Below are positions 1-8,742 of a DNA stretch of 64,000 bases, one piece after another. Where the stretch lies: NCBI RefSeq assembly GCF_000264375.1, contig NZ_AJXW01000055.1, positions 1 through 64,000 on the forward strand, given 5' to 3'. The notes below the pieces were generated by a model. That model made no database searches. It was not told the DNA's origin and was given only the letters and a program-made list of their open reading frames with translations. The stretch is from Rhodanobacter thiooxydans LCS2 (GTDB taxonomy: Bacteria; Pseudomonadota; Gammaproteobacteria; Xanthomonadales; Rhodanobacteraceae). Position numbers and translations under genes: made by a program. Numbering within the stretch: position 1 is the first letter of the stretch; every line of letters begins with the position of its first letter.

Positions 1-1465
1 CGACACCGAGGTGATGGCCGCATTGATCGACCGCCACCTCGACCAGGGCCTGCACCTGCGCGAGGCGGTGCTGGCCACCGTGCGCGAGCTGGAAGGCGCC
101 TACGCCATCGCCGTGCTCAGCCGCGACGAGCCCGGCCACGTGGTCGGCGCGCGGCGCGGCGCGCCGCTGCTGGTCGGTTTGGGCATCGGCGAGAACTTCC
201 TCGGCTCCGACGCGCAGGCGCTGGTGCAGGTGACCCACCGCATGGTCTATCTCGACGATGGCGACGTGGTCGAGATCACCCGCGACAGCATGCAGGTGTA
301 CGGCCTGGACGGCGCGCCGGTGGAGCGCGCGGTGCACGAGAGCGAGCTGTCCAGCGACGCGGTGGAGCGCGGCGAGTACCGCCACTACATGCAGAAGGAG
401 ATCTTCGAGCAGCCGCGCGCGGTGGCCGACACGCTGGAAGCGCGCCTGGGCCCGCACGGCGTGCTGCCGAACATCTTCGGCATCGACAGCGACGCGCTGC
501 TGGCGGCCACCCGCGGCCTGCACATCGTCGCCTGCGGCACCAGCTACCACGCCGGCCTGGTGGCCAAGTACTGGATCGAGGAGTACGCGCGGCTGCCGGT
601 CAGCGTGGAAGTGGCCAGCGAATACCGCTACCGCGAGACGGTGGTGCCCGAAGGCACGCTGTTCGTGGCGATCTCGCAGTCCGGCGAAACCGCCGACACC
701 CTGGCGGCGATGCGCGAAGCGCGCCGCCGCGGCTACCTCGGCACGCTGGCGATCTGCAACGTGCCCGAGTCCTCGGCGGTGCGCGAGGCCGACCTCAAGC
801 TGATGACCCGCGCCGGCCCCGAGATCGGCGTGGCTTCGACCAAGGCCTTCACCACCCAGCTTGCCGCGCTCGCCCTGCTGACGCTGGAACTGGGCCGCCG
901 CCACGGCCTGGACGAGGCGCGCTACGCCGCGCTGTGCGCCGAGCTGCAGCACCTGCCGCGGGCGATCGAGGAAACGCTGCAGATGGAGCCGGCGATCATC
1001 GCCCTGGCCGGCGAGTTCATCCACCGCCAGCATGCACTGTTCCTCGGCCGCGGCGTGCAGTACCCGGTGGCGCTGGAAGGCGCGCTGAAGCTCAAGGAAA
1101 TCTCCTACATCCACGCCGAGGCCTATGCCGCCGGCGAACTCAAGCACGGCCCGCTGGCGCTGGTCGACGAGCACATGCCGGTGATTGCGGTGGCGCCGAA
1201 CGGCCCGCTGCTGGACAAGCTCAAATCCAACCTGCAGGAAGTGCGCGCCCGCGGCGGCCGCCTGATCGTGTTCGCCGATGGCGCCGCCGGCATGGACGAC
1301 ATGGCCGGCACCGGTACCATGCTGCGCGTGGCCTCCGGCGGCAACTTCATCGCCCCGGCCGTGTTCACCGTGCCGCTGCAGCTGCTCGCCTACCACGTCG
1401 CCGTGCTGCGCGGCACCGACGTCGACCAGCCGCGCAACCTGGCGAAATCCGTCACCGTGGAGTAG
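1..1465 (+). CDS. glmS: Glutamine-fructose-6-phosphate aminotransferase (isomerizing), 5'-truncated by the window edge
   Basis: Makes glucosamine-6-phosphate from fructose-6-phosphate and glutamine, the entry step to UDP-GlcNAc for peptidoglycan and LPS in the cytoplasm. The frame is open at base 2, where Asp-Thr-Glu precedes the first visible start-like codon at 11, so the N-terminal glutaminase region with its catalytic Cys lies outside the window. About 487 of the usual roughly 610 residues are visible. Two SIS sugar-isomerase domains follow, with CGTSYHAGLVAKYW, SQSGETADT and STKAFTTQ in the first and the family C-terminus LAKSVTVE at the end. The identity is secure. The next gene lies 113 bp downstream under its own putative promoter. 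Confidence 0.97.
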   Translation, partial: DTEVMAALIDRHLDQGLHLREAVLATVRELEGAYAIAVLSRDEPGHVVGARRGAPLLVGLGIGENFLGSDAQALVQVTHRMVYLDDGDVVEITRDSMQVYGLDGAPVERAVHESELSSDAVERGEYRHYMQKEIFEQPRAVADTLEARLGPHGVLPNIFGIDSDALLAATRGLHIVACGTSYHAGLVAKYWIEEYARLPVSVEVASEYRYRETVVPEGTLFVAISQSGETADTLAAMREARRRGYLGTLAICNVPESSAVREADLKLMTRAGPEIGVASTKAFTTQLAALALLTLELGRRHGLDEARYAALCAELQHLPRAIEETLQMEPAIIALAGEFIHRQHALFLGRGVQYPVALEGALKLKEISYIHAEAYAAGELKHGPLALVDEHMPVIAVAPNGPLLDKLKSNLQEVRARGGRLIVFADGAAGMDDMAGTGTMLRVASGGNFIAPAVFTVPLQLLAYHVAVLRGTDVDQPRNLAKSVTVE

Positions 1466-1512
1466 CGCGGCAAATGGCCATGCCGCCTGCGCAAGGCCTT
1501 TGCATGCCGTAG

Positions 1513-1553
1513 TTGATCGAGGTCAAGCCTGCGGTCTGCGGCATCGCTAGATT
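1513..1553 (+). promoter_or_regulatory. FNR/Anr-type box with a -10 element in front of the usp gene
   Basis: TTGAT-CGAG-GTCAA at 1513-1526 matches the FNR/Anr consensus TTGATnnnnATCAA at 9 of 10 fixed positions. A TAGATT hexamer at 1548-1553 would place transcription start near 1560, which puts the box centre at about -41, the usual class II activator position. Low-oxygen activation of the downstream stress gene is therefore inferred from sequence and spacing. Confidence 0.7.
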
Positions 1554-1578
1554 GTCTTCCGTGGAGGAGGGCAGCGAC

Positions 1579-2403
1579 ATGCGGGACATCCTGGCCTACA
1601 CCAGCAGCTACGCGACCTGGTCGCGAGGCCCGGCGTACGCGGCGCGCCTGGCCGCTGCGCTGGATGCCTCGCTGACGGGTCTCTACGTCAGTCCGTCGCC
1701 GATGGCCCTGATGCAGGGGTATGAGACGCCGGAGCTTGCGAGCTACGTTCTGGAGGGTATCCGCGATTTGATGGAGGGCGCTTCGGCCGCCGGCCCCGCG
1801 TTCGTCCGCTGGGCTGGCGAGCACGGCGTGACGAAGGCGGCTTGGCAGGTAGCCGCCGGCGACCTGCCCAGCGTGCTCGGGCACATCGGCAATTGGCATG
1901 ACCTGCTGGTGCTGGAACGCACGCCGGCGCCGGAAGAGAGTGCCGTGGAACCTGGTCGCATCGCGCTCTCGGTGGAGATCCCGTGCCTCGTCGTTCCGCC
2001 GGAAGGAGCGCTGGCGCCCGCACCGGAATGCATTGCCGTGGCGTGGAACGGCTCGCCGGAGGCGATCCGGGCGATCCACGCGGCGCGGCCGCTGCTGGCG
2101 CGCGCCGGCCGCGTGGTGGTGCTGAGCGGAACGCAGCGAAAAGTGCTCACCGAAATAGACTGGAAGCCCGCGTTCGATCTCGATATGTATCTACGGCGGC
2201 ACGGCATCCATGCCGAGCAACGCCCGCTGCTCGCCAGCGACGAGCAAGCCGGTGCGGCCCTGCTCGCCGCAGCGACGGAGATCGGCGCCGGCCTGCTGGT
2301 GATGGGGGCCTACGGCCGCACCCGTTTCAGCGAATGGGTCTTCGGCGGCGCCACCCGCCATATCCTGAACCATGCCGGCATTCCGGTGGTGATGCGGCAT
2401 TGA
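1579..2403 (+). CDS. Universal stress protein, tandem UspA domains
   Basis: A cytoplasmic stress-resilience protein of 274 residues, the size of a double Usp protein; each Usp domain is usually about 140-150. The ATG at 1579 was chosen because a strong Shine-Dalgarno sequence, GGAGGAGGG, ends 8 bases upstream. Longer starts would overlap the FNR-like box. The second domain carries the Usp nucleotide-binding glycine pattern at its end (VMGAYGRTRFSEWVFGGATR), with Gly-x2-Gly-x9-Gly-Ala. The first domain is more divergent. Its exact cellular target cannot be told from sequence. It precedes the host-attachment gene by 42 bp and probably shares its transcript. Confidence 0.9.
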   Translation: MRDILAYTSSYATWSRGPAYAARLAAALDASLTGLYVSPSPMALMQGYETPELASYVLEGIRDLMEGASAAGPAFVRWAGEHGVTKAAWQVAAGDLPSVLGHIGNWHDLLVLERTPAPEESAVEPGRIALSVEIPCLVVPPEGALAPAPECIAVAWNGSPEAIRAIHAARPLLARAGRVVVLSGTQRKVLTEIDWKPAFDLDMYLRRHGIHAEQRPLLASDEQAGAALLAAATEIGAGLLVMGAYGRTRFSEWVFGGATRHILNHAGIPVVMRH

Positions 2404-2445
2404 TGCCGGCATGGTCGTCTTGCGCGCTTCCGCGGGAGGTTCGAT

Positions 2446-2919
2446 ATGTCCAACGTGATGGTAGTCGTCGCCGACAGCGTGAGGGCGCGCTGCTTCGAGG
2501 CAAACGCAAAGCCCGCGACGTGGACCGAGGTTGCCTGCCTGACCAATCCCGATGGCCGGGCGCTGGGCCGTGACGCGCCGACCGAGCGCCTGCCACGCAC
2601 AAATGAGAGCGCCGGGCCGTCGCGCCACGCCATCGAGCCGCATACCACCCTGTCCGAAAAGAGCCTCGATGCGTTTGCGCGCAGCATCGGTGAGACGCTG
2701 GAGCGTGACCGCCGCGCCGGGCGCTTCGAGCACCTGGTGCTGGTCGCGGCGCCACATCTGCTCGGCGTGTTGCACACCCACTTCAGCAAGTCCCTGCGTG
2801 CCAGCATCGTCGGCGAGCTCAAGCTCGACCTCGCCGGGCTGTCGGCCGACGAGATCCATGCGCGACTGCCGCGGGAATTCCTCCGCCAGGCAGGGCCGCA
2901 TGCTTCCGCTCGCTCGTGA
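2446..2919 (+). CDS. Host attachment family protein
   Basis: A 157-residue protein of the family annotated as required for attachment to host cells, originally described in Agrobacterium. The features seen are the N-terminal strand VMVVVADSVRARCF, a variable middle rich in charged residues, and the C-terminal block LVLVAAPHLLGVLHTHF, which is typical of the family. The fold resembles eRF1/pelota-like domains, and no enzymatic function is established. A GGGAGG Shine-Dalgarno lies about 8 bases before the ATG. It follows the stress gene in what looks like one operon and converges on mgtA with 20 bp between stops. The neighbourhood suggests a stress or low-oxygen role rather than adhesion as such. 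Confidence 0.8.
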   Translation: MSNVMVVVADSVRARCFEANAKPATWTEVACLTNPDGRALGRDAPTERLPRTNESAGPSRHAIEPHTTLSEKSLDAFARSIGETLERDRRAGRFEHLVLVAAPHLLGVLHTHFSKSLRASIVGELKLDLAGLSADEIHARLPREFLRQAGPHASARS

Positions 2920-2939
2920 CGTAGCTGACGCCCGCCGGC

Positions 2940-5492
2940 TCATGCCGCTGGGTTCCATTCGTCAGCATCCATGAATCGCCGCTTGGCCAGCTCGACCAGC
3001 AGCAGGTAGGTGGCCGTCGCCGCCAGCAGGAACACGAAGAACGCCGCTGGCAACGGCGTCATGCCCAGCCTGGGCGCGAGCGGTGTCCAGGGCAGCACCA
3101 TGCCGATGGCCAGCGCCGCCAGCACGCCGACCGCCAGCGCCGGGCTGGGCCGGCTGCGCAGCGGATGGCCGGCGGTGCGGATGACGAACAGCACCAGGGT
3201 CTGGGTGGCGAGCGACTCGATGAACCAGCCGGTGTGGAACGCCGCCTCCGAAGCGTGCAGCCAGTGCAGCAGCACGTAGAACGTGGCGAAGTCGTACAGC
3301 GAGCTGATCGGCCCGACGCCGAGCATGAAGCGCCGGATCACGGCCACGCTCCACCGCCGCGGCCGGCGCAGTTGCGCCTCGTCCACGTTGTCGGTCGGGA
3401 TGGCGGTCTGCGCCAGGTCGTAGAGGAAGTTGTTCAGCAGGATCTGGGTCGGCAGCATGGGCAGGAACGGCAGGAACAGCGTGCCGGCGGCCATGCTGAA
3501 CATGTTGCCGAAGTTGGAACTGGTGCCCATCAACAGGTACTTCATGACGTTGGCGAACGCCCGGCGACCCTCGATGACGCCGGCGTGCAGGATGCCCAGA
3601 TCGCGCTCGCGCAGCACGATGTCGGCGGCGTCGCGGGCGACATCCACGGCGTCGGCCACCGAAATGCCCACGTCGGCGGCATGCAGCGACGGCGCGTCGT
3701 TGATGCCGTCGCCGAGAAAGCCGACCACGCTGTTGCGCCCCTTGAGCGCCAGCACGATGCGGTGCTTCTGCGCGGGCGAAACCCGCGCGAACACGTTGGT
3801 GCGCTCGGCCAGGGCGCCCAGCGCGGCCTCGCCCAGCCCGTCGAGTTGCGTGCCGGTCACCAGCTGGCTGGCGTCGATGCCGACCTCTTCGCACACATGC
3901 CGCGCCACCTTTTCGTTGTCGCCGGTGAGGATCTTCACCGCGATGCCGTCACGCGCCAGCGCGCGCAGGCAATCGGCCACGCCGGGGATCACCGGGTCGG
4001 CGAAGGTGACGAAGCCGGCCAGTACCAGCGCGGTTTCATCGACTACCGTGTAGCGGTCCTGCACCGGCATGTTGCGATAGGCCACCGCCAGCACGCGCAG
4101 CCCCTGTTCGCCGAACGCCTCGTAGCAGCGCGTGCAGCGGGCCGTGGCGTCGTCGTCGAGCGGCCGCGGCATGCCGCCCACCTCGTACTGCGTGCAGGCG
4201 GCGAGCACGGATTCCGGCGCACCCTTGACCACCAGCAGCCGTTCGTCGCCGTGCTGCAGCACCACGCACAACCGGCGCCGCTCGAAGTCGAACGGGATCT
4301 CGTCGAGCTTGCGGTACTCGTCGGTGGTCAGCGTGGCGTGGCGCAGGATGGCCGCATCGAGCGGGCTGCGGATGCCGGTCTCGAACGCGGCGTTGAGCTG
4401 GGCCAGCAGCAGCGTGCGCGTGGAGGCTTCACCGAACGGGTCGACCGTGGCGGCGACCGCGGTCTCGCTGCTGGTCAGGGTGCCGGTCTTGTCGCTCAGC
4501 AGCACCGTCATGCTGCCGAAATCCTCGATGGCGGCAAGGTGCTTGACGATCACCCGCCGGCGCGCCATGCGCACCGCGCCGCGGGCCAGCGTGACGGTGG
4601 TGATCATCGGCATGAACTCGGGCGTCAGTCCGACCGCCAGCGCCAGCGCGAACAGCAGCGTCTCCAGGGGCGGACGGTGCAGCACGACGCCCGCCAGCAG
4701 CACGCCGAGCAGCAGGAACACCACGGTGCGCATGATCAGCCTGGAAAAATCCGCCAGGCCGCGCTCGAACTCGGTCTGCGGCGGCCGCTCGGACAGCGTC
4801 TCGGCAACGTCGCCGAAGGCCGTGTTGCGCCCGGTGGCGAAGACCAGCGCGGTCGCCGTGCCAGCCACCACCGAGGTGCCAAGGAAGACCAGCTGCCGCG
4901 CATCCGCGCCGTTCGCGCCGTCCGCGCCGGCCACGGACTCCTTGGCCGCCGGTGCCGATTCGCCGGTCAGCGCAGCCTGCTGCACGTGCAGGTCGCGCGC
5001 GTCGATCAGGCGCGCATCGGCGGGCACCCGGTTGCCGGCGCACAGCCGGATCACGTCGCCCACCACCAGTTCGCGGCGCGGCCGTTCCTGCCAGCGGCCG
5101 TCGCGGAGCACCGTTGCCATCGGCGCGATCTCCTCGCGCAGGCGGTTGGCGGCCTGCTGCGAGCGGTAGCTGAGCGCGAAGTTGAGCGTCACGCTCAGCA
5201 GCACGATGGCGACGATGATGGCGGCGCCGGCCCAGTCGCCGAGGAAGCCGGAGACGCCCGCCGCCAGCAGCAGGATGACCACCAGCGGGTTGGCGAACAG
5301 GCTGAGCAGGGTGGCGATCACGCCATGGCGGCCGGCCTGGCGGGCCTCGTTCGGGCCATCGCGCAGCAGCCGGCTCGCCGCCTCGGGCCCGGACAATCCC
5401 TCCGCACTGCTGGCCAGGGCGTGGAACAGGCCGGCCAGCGGGATGGCCGCCGGATTCCGCGCCGCAGGGGAAGCTGTGCCGGTGTCGTTCAT
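2940..5492 (-). CDS. mgtA: Magnesium-translocating P-type ATPase, MgtA/MgtB type
   Basis: An inner-membrane P3B-type ATPase, 850 residues (the family is usually 850-900), expected to import Mg2+ at the cost of ATP. In order it shows an N-terminal cation-ATPase domain, paired membrane helices, the actuator TGES motif (ALTGESAPAAKE), the phosphorylation motif DKTGTLT near residue 335, and the hinge motif GDGINDAPSL near residue 593. A C-terminal membrane block contains NFLYDLAQTAIPTDNVD, the version of the M6 region characteristic of MgtA. The start gives an N-terminus MNDTGTAS. The gene is convergent with the stress operon, and an FNR-like box lies 45 bp upstream. No MgtL-type leader or riboswitch was recognised in the 127 bp upstream. 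Confidence 0.93.
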   Translation of the reverse strand: MNDTGTASPAARNPAAIPLAGLFHALASSAEGLSGPEAASRLLRDGPNEARQAGRHGVIATLLSLFANPLVVILLLAAGVSGFLGDWAGAAIIVAIVLLSVTLNFALSYRSQQAANRLREEIAPMATVLRDGRWQERPRRELVVGDVIRLCAGNRVPADARLIDARDLHVQQAALTGESAPAAKESVAGADGANGADARQLVFLGTSVVAGTATALVFATGRNTAFGDVAETLSERPPQTEFERGLADFSRLIMRTVVFLLLGVLLAGVVLHRPPLETLLFALALAVGLTPEFMPMITTVTLARGAVRMARRRVIVKHLAAIEDFGSMTVLLSDKTGTLTSSETAVAATVDPFGEASTRTLLLAQLNAAFETGIRSPLDAAILRHATLTTDEYRKLDEIPFDFERRRLCVVLQHGDERLLVVKGAPESVLAACTQYEVGGMPRPLDDDATARCTRCYEAFGEQGLRVLAVAYRNMPVQDRYTVVDETALVLAGFVTFADPVIPGVADCLRALARDGIAVKILTGDNEKVARHVCEEVGIDASQLVTGTQLDGLGEAALGALAERTNVFARVSPAQKHRIVLALKGRNSVVGFLGDGINDAPSLHAADVGISVADAVDVARDAADIVLRERDLGILHAGVIEGRRAFANVMKYLLMGTSSNFGNMFSMAAGTLFLPFLPMLPTQILLNNFLYDLAQTAIPTDNVDEAQLRRPRRWSVAVIRRFMLGVGPISSLYDFATFYVLLHWLHASEAAFHTGWFIESLATQTLVLFVIRTAGHPLRSRPSPALAVGVLAALAIGMVLPWTPLAPRLGMTPLPAAFFVFLLAATATYLLLVELAKRRFMDADEWNPAA

Positions 5493-5530
5493 GCTGCCGG
5501 CGACTCTGCGACGCGCGCCCTGTCGCCGTG

Positions 5531-5544
5531 TTGATGCCGGTCAA
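5531..5544 (-). promoter_or_regulatory. FNR/Anr-type box upstream of mgtA
   Basis: TTGAT-GCCG-GTCAA as read on the plus strand; on the coding strand of mgtA it reads TTGAC-CGGC-ATCAA, a standard Anr/FNR half-site pair. Its centre is about 45 bp upstream of the mgtA start codon. No good -10 hexamer is visible in the short distance to the start, so whether it activates or represses cannot be decided here. Confidence 0.6.
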
Positions 5545-5619
5545 CTGGGCCGCGCATCCACGCGGCGGCCTGCACGATCGGCTGACGTCGCCCGGCCATC
5601 CGGCGACACGGGTCGCCGA

Positions 5620-7032
5620 TCAGGCACGCCCGTAGACGTCGTCGTAGCGCACGATGTCGTCTTCGCCCAGGTAGCTGCCGGATTGCACCTCGATCAGTTC
5701 CAGCGCCACCTTGCCGGGGTTGCGCAGGCGGTGCCTGCTGCCCAGCGGGATATAGGTGCTCTGGTTCTCGCTGAGCAGGAACACCTTGTCGTCGCAGGTG
5801 ACCTCGGCAGTGCCGGAGACCACGATCCAGTGCTCGGCGCGGTGGTGGTGCTTCTGCAGGCTCAGCGCCGCGCCGGGCTTGACCACGATGCGCTTGACCT
5901 GGAAGCGCGAGCCCTCCTCCAGCGAGTCGTAGCTACCCCACGGCCGGTACACCACGCGGTGCAGCGAGTGCTCGCTGCGGCCGGCGGCCTTCAGCTGCTC
6001 GACGATCTTCTTCACGTCCTGCGCGGCATCGCGGTGCGCCACCAGGGTGGCGTCCGGCGTGGTCACCACGATCAGGTCGTCGATGCCGACGGTGGCAAGC
6101 AGGTGGCGCTCGTGCGAGCGCAGCAGCGAGTTGCGCGTGTCCACCGCCAAGGTGTCGCCTTCGCGCAGGTTGCCGGCGGTGTCCTTGTTGCCGGTCAGCC
6201 ACAGTGCCGACCACGAGCCAATGTCGCTCCACGCGCAGCTCACCGGGATCACCGCCGCGCGCGTGGTCTTCTCCATCACTGCGTAGTCGATCGACTTGTC
6301 CGGCGCCTGCGCGAACGCGTCGCGGTCGATGCGCACGAAGTCGAGGTCGGTCGTGGCTTTCGCGTGCGCCTCGCGCACTGCGGCCAGCATCGCCGGCGCG
6401 TGCGCCTCGAGTTCTTCCAGGTAGCGTGCGGCCTTGAACAGGAACATGCCGGAGTTCCAGTCGTAGCCGCCATCGGCCAGGTACGACGCGGCTGTGGCGA
6501 GGTCGGGCTTCTCGATGAACCGCTCCACGCGGTAGCCATGGCTGCCGATCGCCTCGGCGCGACGGATGTAGCCGAAGCCGGTCTCGGGGCGATCCGGGCG
6601 AATGCCGAAGGTGACCAGCCAGCCCTGCGCGGCCAGCGGCAGCGCCTTCGTCACGCCCTCGACGAAGGCGGCGGTGTCGCCGATCAGGTGGTCGGCCGGC
6701 AGCACCAGCAGGATGGCCTCCGCGTCGCGCTGCAGGGCGCTGAGCGCGCCCAGCGCGATCGCCGGCGCGGTGTTGCGGGCCAGCGGCTCCAGCACAATGG
6801 TGGCGTCCGCCACGCCCGCTTCCAGCAGCTGGTCGGCGGCGAGGAAGCGATGATCCTCGCTGGCCACCACGATCGGCGCGGCGACATCCGGCAGCTGCCG
6901 GGTGCGCGCAACGGTCTGCTGGAACAGCGTGCCCTCGCCGGCCAGCGCCAGGAACTGCTTGGGCAGGTTCTTGCGCGACACCGGCCACAACCGGCTGCCG
7001 CTGCCGCCGCTGAGGATGAGGGGGATCAACAT
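5620..7032 (-). CDS. xanB: Mannose-1-phosphate guanylyltransferase / mannose-6-phosphate isomerase (type II, bifunctional)
   Basis: Makes GDP-mannose from mannose-1-phosphate and interconverts fructose-6-P and mannose-6-P. At 470 residues it has the size of the bifunctional XanB/AlgA enzymes. The ATG at 7032 begins directly with MLIPLILSGGSGSRLWPVSRK, the nucleotidyltransferase signature; longer starts run into upstream repeat DNA. The C-terminal cupin of the isomerase half is present, with QKHHHRAEHWIVVSG (metal-binding His) and the ending IVRYDDVYGR. It lies downstream of rmlD on the same strand, separated by 226 bp of REP-like sequence, so it may be transcribed separately. No gmd or rmd gene is visible to take GDP-mannose to D-rhamnose. 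Confidence 0.93.
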   Translation of the reverse strand: MLIPLILSGGSGSRLWPVSRKNLPKQFLALAGEGTLFQQTVARTRQLPDVAAPIVVASEDHRFLAADQLLEAGVADATIVLEPLARNTAPAIALGALSALQRDAEAILLVLPADHLIGDTAAFVEGVTKALPLAAQGWLVTFGIRPDRPETGFGYIRRAEAIGSHGYRVERFIEKPDLATAASYLADGGYDWNSGMFLFKAARYLEELEAHAPAMLAAVREAHAKATTDLDFVRIDRDAFAQAPDKSIDYAVMEKTTRAAVIPVSCAWSDIGSWSALWLTGNKDTAGNLREGDTLAVDTRNSLLRSHERHLLATVGIDDLIVVTTPDATLVAHRDAAQDVKKIVEQLKAAGRSEHSLHRVVYRPWGSYDSLEEGSRFQVKRIVVKPGAALSLQKHHHRAEHWIVVSGTAEVTCDDKVFLLSENQSTYIPLGSRHRLRNPGKVALELIEVQSGSYLGEDDIVRYDDVYGRA

Positions 7033-7141
7033 GGCGTTTCGCGCGCAAGCGGGGGAGGAATGCGCGCGATTGTGAACCAAACCCGTCATTCGTGTCATTC
7101 GAAAGCCCATCGCCGGCGACACCAAACAAGCGCGCGATGTC

Positions 7142-7262
7142 GTAGGAGCCCGCTCGCGGGCGATGCCTTTGCCCTAGCAACTACCGACCTCAAACGCATC
7201 GCCCGCGAGCGTGCTCCTTGTACGTTAGCCATCAAGGGCGATCGGCGTAAGGTCGTCCCTAC
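7142..7262. repeat. REPIN-like pair of inverted GTAG-headed REP elements, plus a third related arm
   Basis: One arm starts GTAGGAGCCCGCTCGCGGGC at 7142 and runs to 7166. Its inverted partner occupies 7196-7219, and the two agree at nearly every position over about 24 bases. Each arm folds on itself (GCCCG-ctcg-CGGGC). A third, shorter GTAGGGACGACC arm on the minus strand ends at 7262 and contributes the TAG stop codon of rmlD. The GTAG head and the inverted pairing are the hallmarks of REP/REPIN elements mobilised by RAYT transposases; no RAYT gene is in the window. Confidence 0.8.
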
Positions 7263-8188
7263 GGCGAGTGGAGAAGGCCGATGACTTTGCCCAATCCCTC
7301 GCGCCAATCGGGCAGAGGGAAATCGAATCGCTGCTGGAAGTCGCAGTTGTCCAGCAATGACCACGCCGGGCGCACCGCTGGAGTCGGGTAATCGGTGGTG
7401 GCGATCGCCATCACGCGCGGTGGGTGCGGCAGCAGGCCGCGCGCCTGCGCCTCGTCGAAGATCGCGCTGGCGAAGCCGTGCCAGGTCGTCGCGCCGCTGG
7501 CGACCAGATGGTGTGTGCCGACCAGTGCAGGGCGCTGCACACCCTTCGACTGCAGCCAGCGATCGAGTGCGGCGAGCGTGCCTTGCACGATCAGGCCGGT
7601 GTCGGTGGGCGCGCCGTGCTGGTCGGCCACCACACGCAGCTCGTCGCGCTCGGCGCCCAGGCGCTGCATGGTGCGCAGGAAGTTGTGGCCGTGTGCGGCA
7701 TAGACCCACGCGGTGCGCAATATCAGGTGATCGGCACCGCTGTCGCGCAGCGCCTGCTCGCCTGCGAGCTTGCTGCGACCGTAGGCGCCAAGTGGACCGG
7801 TCGGCGCGTCGACCGCGTAGGGCTGCGATTGCTTGCCGTCAAACACGTAGTCGGTGGAGTAATGGATCACCAGCGCACCGTGAGCTACTGCCCAATGGCC
7901 CAGCACGCCGACCGCCTCGCCGTTGACACGGGTGGCCAGCGCCTCTTCCTGCTCGGCGCGATCGACCGCCGTGTACGCGGCGGCATTGACGATCAGGTCC
8001 GGCCGCACGCGATCGAGCAGGGCAGGCAGCGATTCGGGGGCAGACAGGTCGGCGATCTCGCCGCGACCGCCGCCCGCCAGGGCACCGTCACGGCTGGCGA
8101 CGAATAGCGAACCGCGGGTGGCCAGACCGCCCTGGTCGAGGAACGTACGGCCGAGCTGGCCGTTGGCGCCGAGCAGCAGGATCCTCAT
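7259..8188 (-). CDS. rfbD: dTDP-4-dehydrorhamnose reductase
   Basis: Last step of dTDP-L-rhamnose synthesis: NADPH-dependent reduction of dTDP-4-keto-rhamnose. 309 residues, slightly longer than the usual ~300. It is a short-chain dehydrogenase/epimerase fold with the N-terminal nucleotide motif GANGQLG at residues 8-14, the STDYVFDG block, and a catalytic Tyr-x3-Lys in AYGRSKLAGE. Its start codon overlaps the stop of rfbC by 4 bp, showing translational coupling in rfbBACD. Its TAG stop coincides with a GTAG-type REP arm. Confidence 0.96.
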   Translation of the reverse strand: MRILLLGANGQLGRTFLDQGGLATRGSLFVASRDGALAGGGRGEIADLSAPESLPALLDRVRPDLIVNAAAYTAVDRAEQEEALATRVNGEAVGVLGHWAVAHGALVIHYSTDYVFDGKQSQPYAVDAPTGPLGAYGRSKLAGEQALRDSGADHLILRTAWVYAAHGHNFLRTMQRLGAERDELRVVADQHGAPTDTGLIVQGTLAALDRWLQSKGVQRPALVGTHHLVASGATTWHGFASAIFDEAQARGLLPHPPRVMAIATTDYPTPAVRPAWSLLDNCDFQQRFDFPLPDWREGLGKVIGLLHSP

Positions 8189-8742
8189 GGCGTGTAGACC
8201 GGCAAGCGCTCGGGCGGCACGTCCGAGAGCAGCGGCGTCTTGCTGTCCTTGTCCGACAGCAGTGGTGCGCTGACGGGCCAGTCGATGGCGAGCGCGGCAT
8301 CGTTCCAGCGGATGCCGGCGTCGGCCTTGGCGTCATACAACGCGGTGCACTGGTAGGTGAAGGTGGCGAATTCGGAAACCACGCAGAAACCGTGCGCGAA
8401 GCCCTCCGGTATCCAGAAGTGACGGTGGTTGCCGGCCGTCAGCATCACGCCCACCGACTGCCCGAACGTGGGCGAGCCGCGGCGGATGTCCACCGCCACG
8501 TCGTAGACTTCGCCTTCCAGAACGCTGACCAGCTTGCCCTGCGGGTTTGGCCACTGGTAATGCAGGCCGCGCAGCACGCCGCGCGCGGAGCGCGAGACGT
8601 TGGATTGCACGAAGTCGGCATCGATGCCGGCCTCGACCCATTTGGCCTTGTTGTAGCTTTCGTAAAAAAACCCGCGGGAATCGCCGAACACCTGTGGTTC
8701 GATGATTAGCGCACCGGGCAGTGCCGTCTCGATGACCTTCAT
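8185..8742 (-). CDS. rfbC: dTDP-4-dehydrorhamnose 3,5-epimerase
   Basis: Third enzyme of dTDP-L-rhamnose synthesis, a cupin-fold epimerase of 185 residues (the family is about 180-185). The ATG at 8742 is chosen because it overlaps the rfbA stop as ATGA and gives the canonical N-terminus [19 protein letters not shown]. The features seen are FFYESYN, the substrate-binding block [17 protein letters not shown] with the catalytic His, and [11 protein letters not shown]. It is the third gene of the coupled rfbBACD operon. Confidence 0.97.
   Translation of the reverse strand: MKVIETALPGALIIEPQVFGDSRGFFYESYNKAKWVEAGIDADFVQSNVSRSARGVLRGLHYQWPNPQGKLVSVLEGEVYDVAVDIRRGSPTFGQSVGVMLTAGNHRHFWIPEGFAHGFCVVSEFATFTYQCTALYDAKADAGIRWNDAALAIDWPVSAPLLSDKDSKTPLLSDVPPERLPVYTP

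Noticed and set aside
3165-5534. Long open frame (789 codons) on the strand opposite mgtA
   Set aside because: Its composition is the mirror of a GC-rich coding strand (runs of His, Gln, Gly, Arg). It has no recognisable domain, while the mgtA frame carries every P-type ATPase motif.
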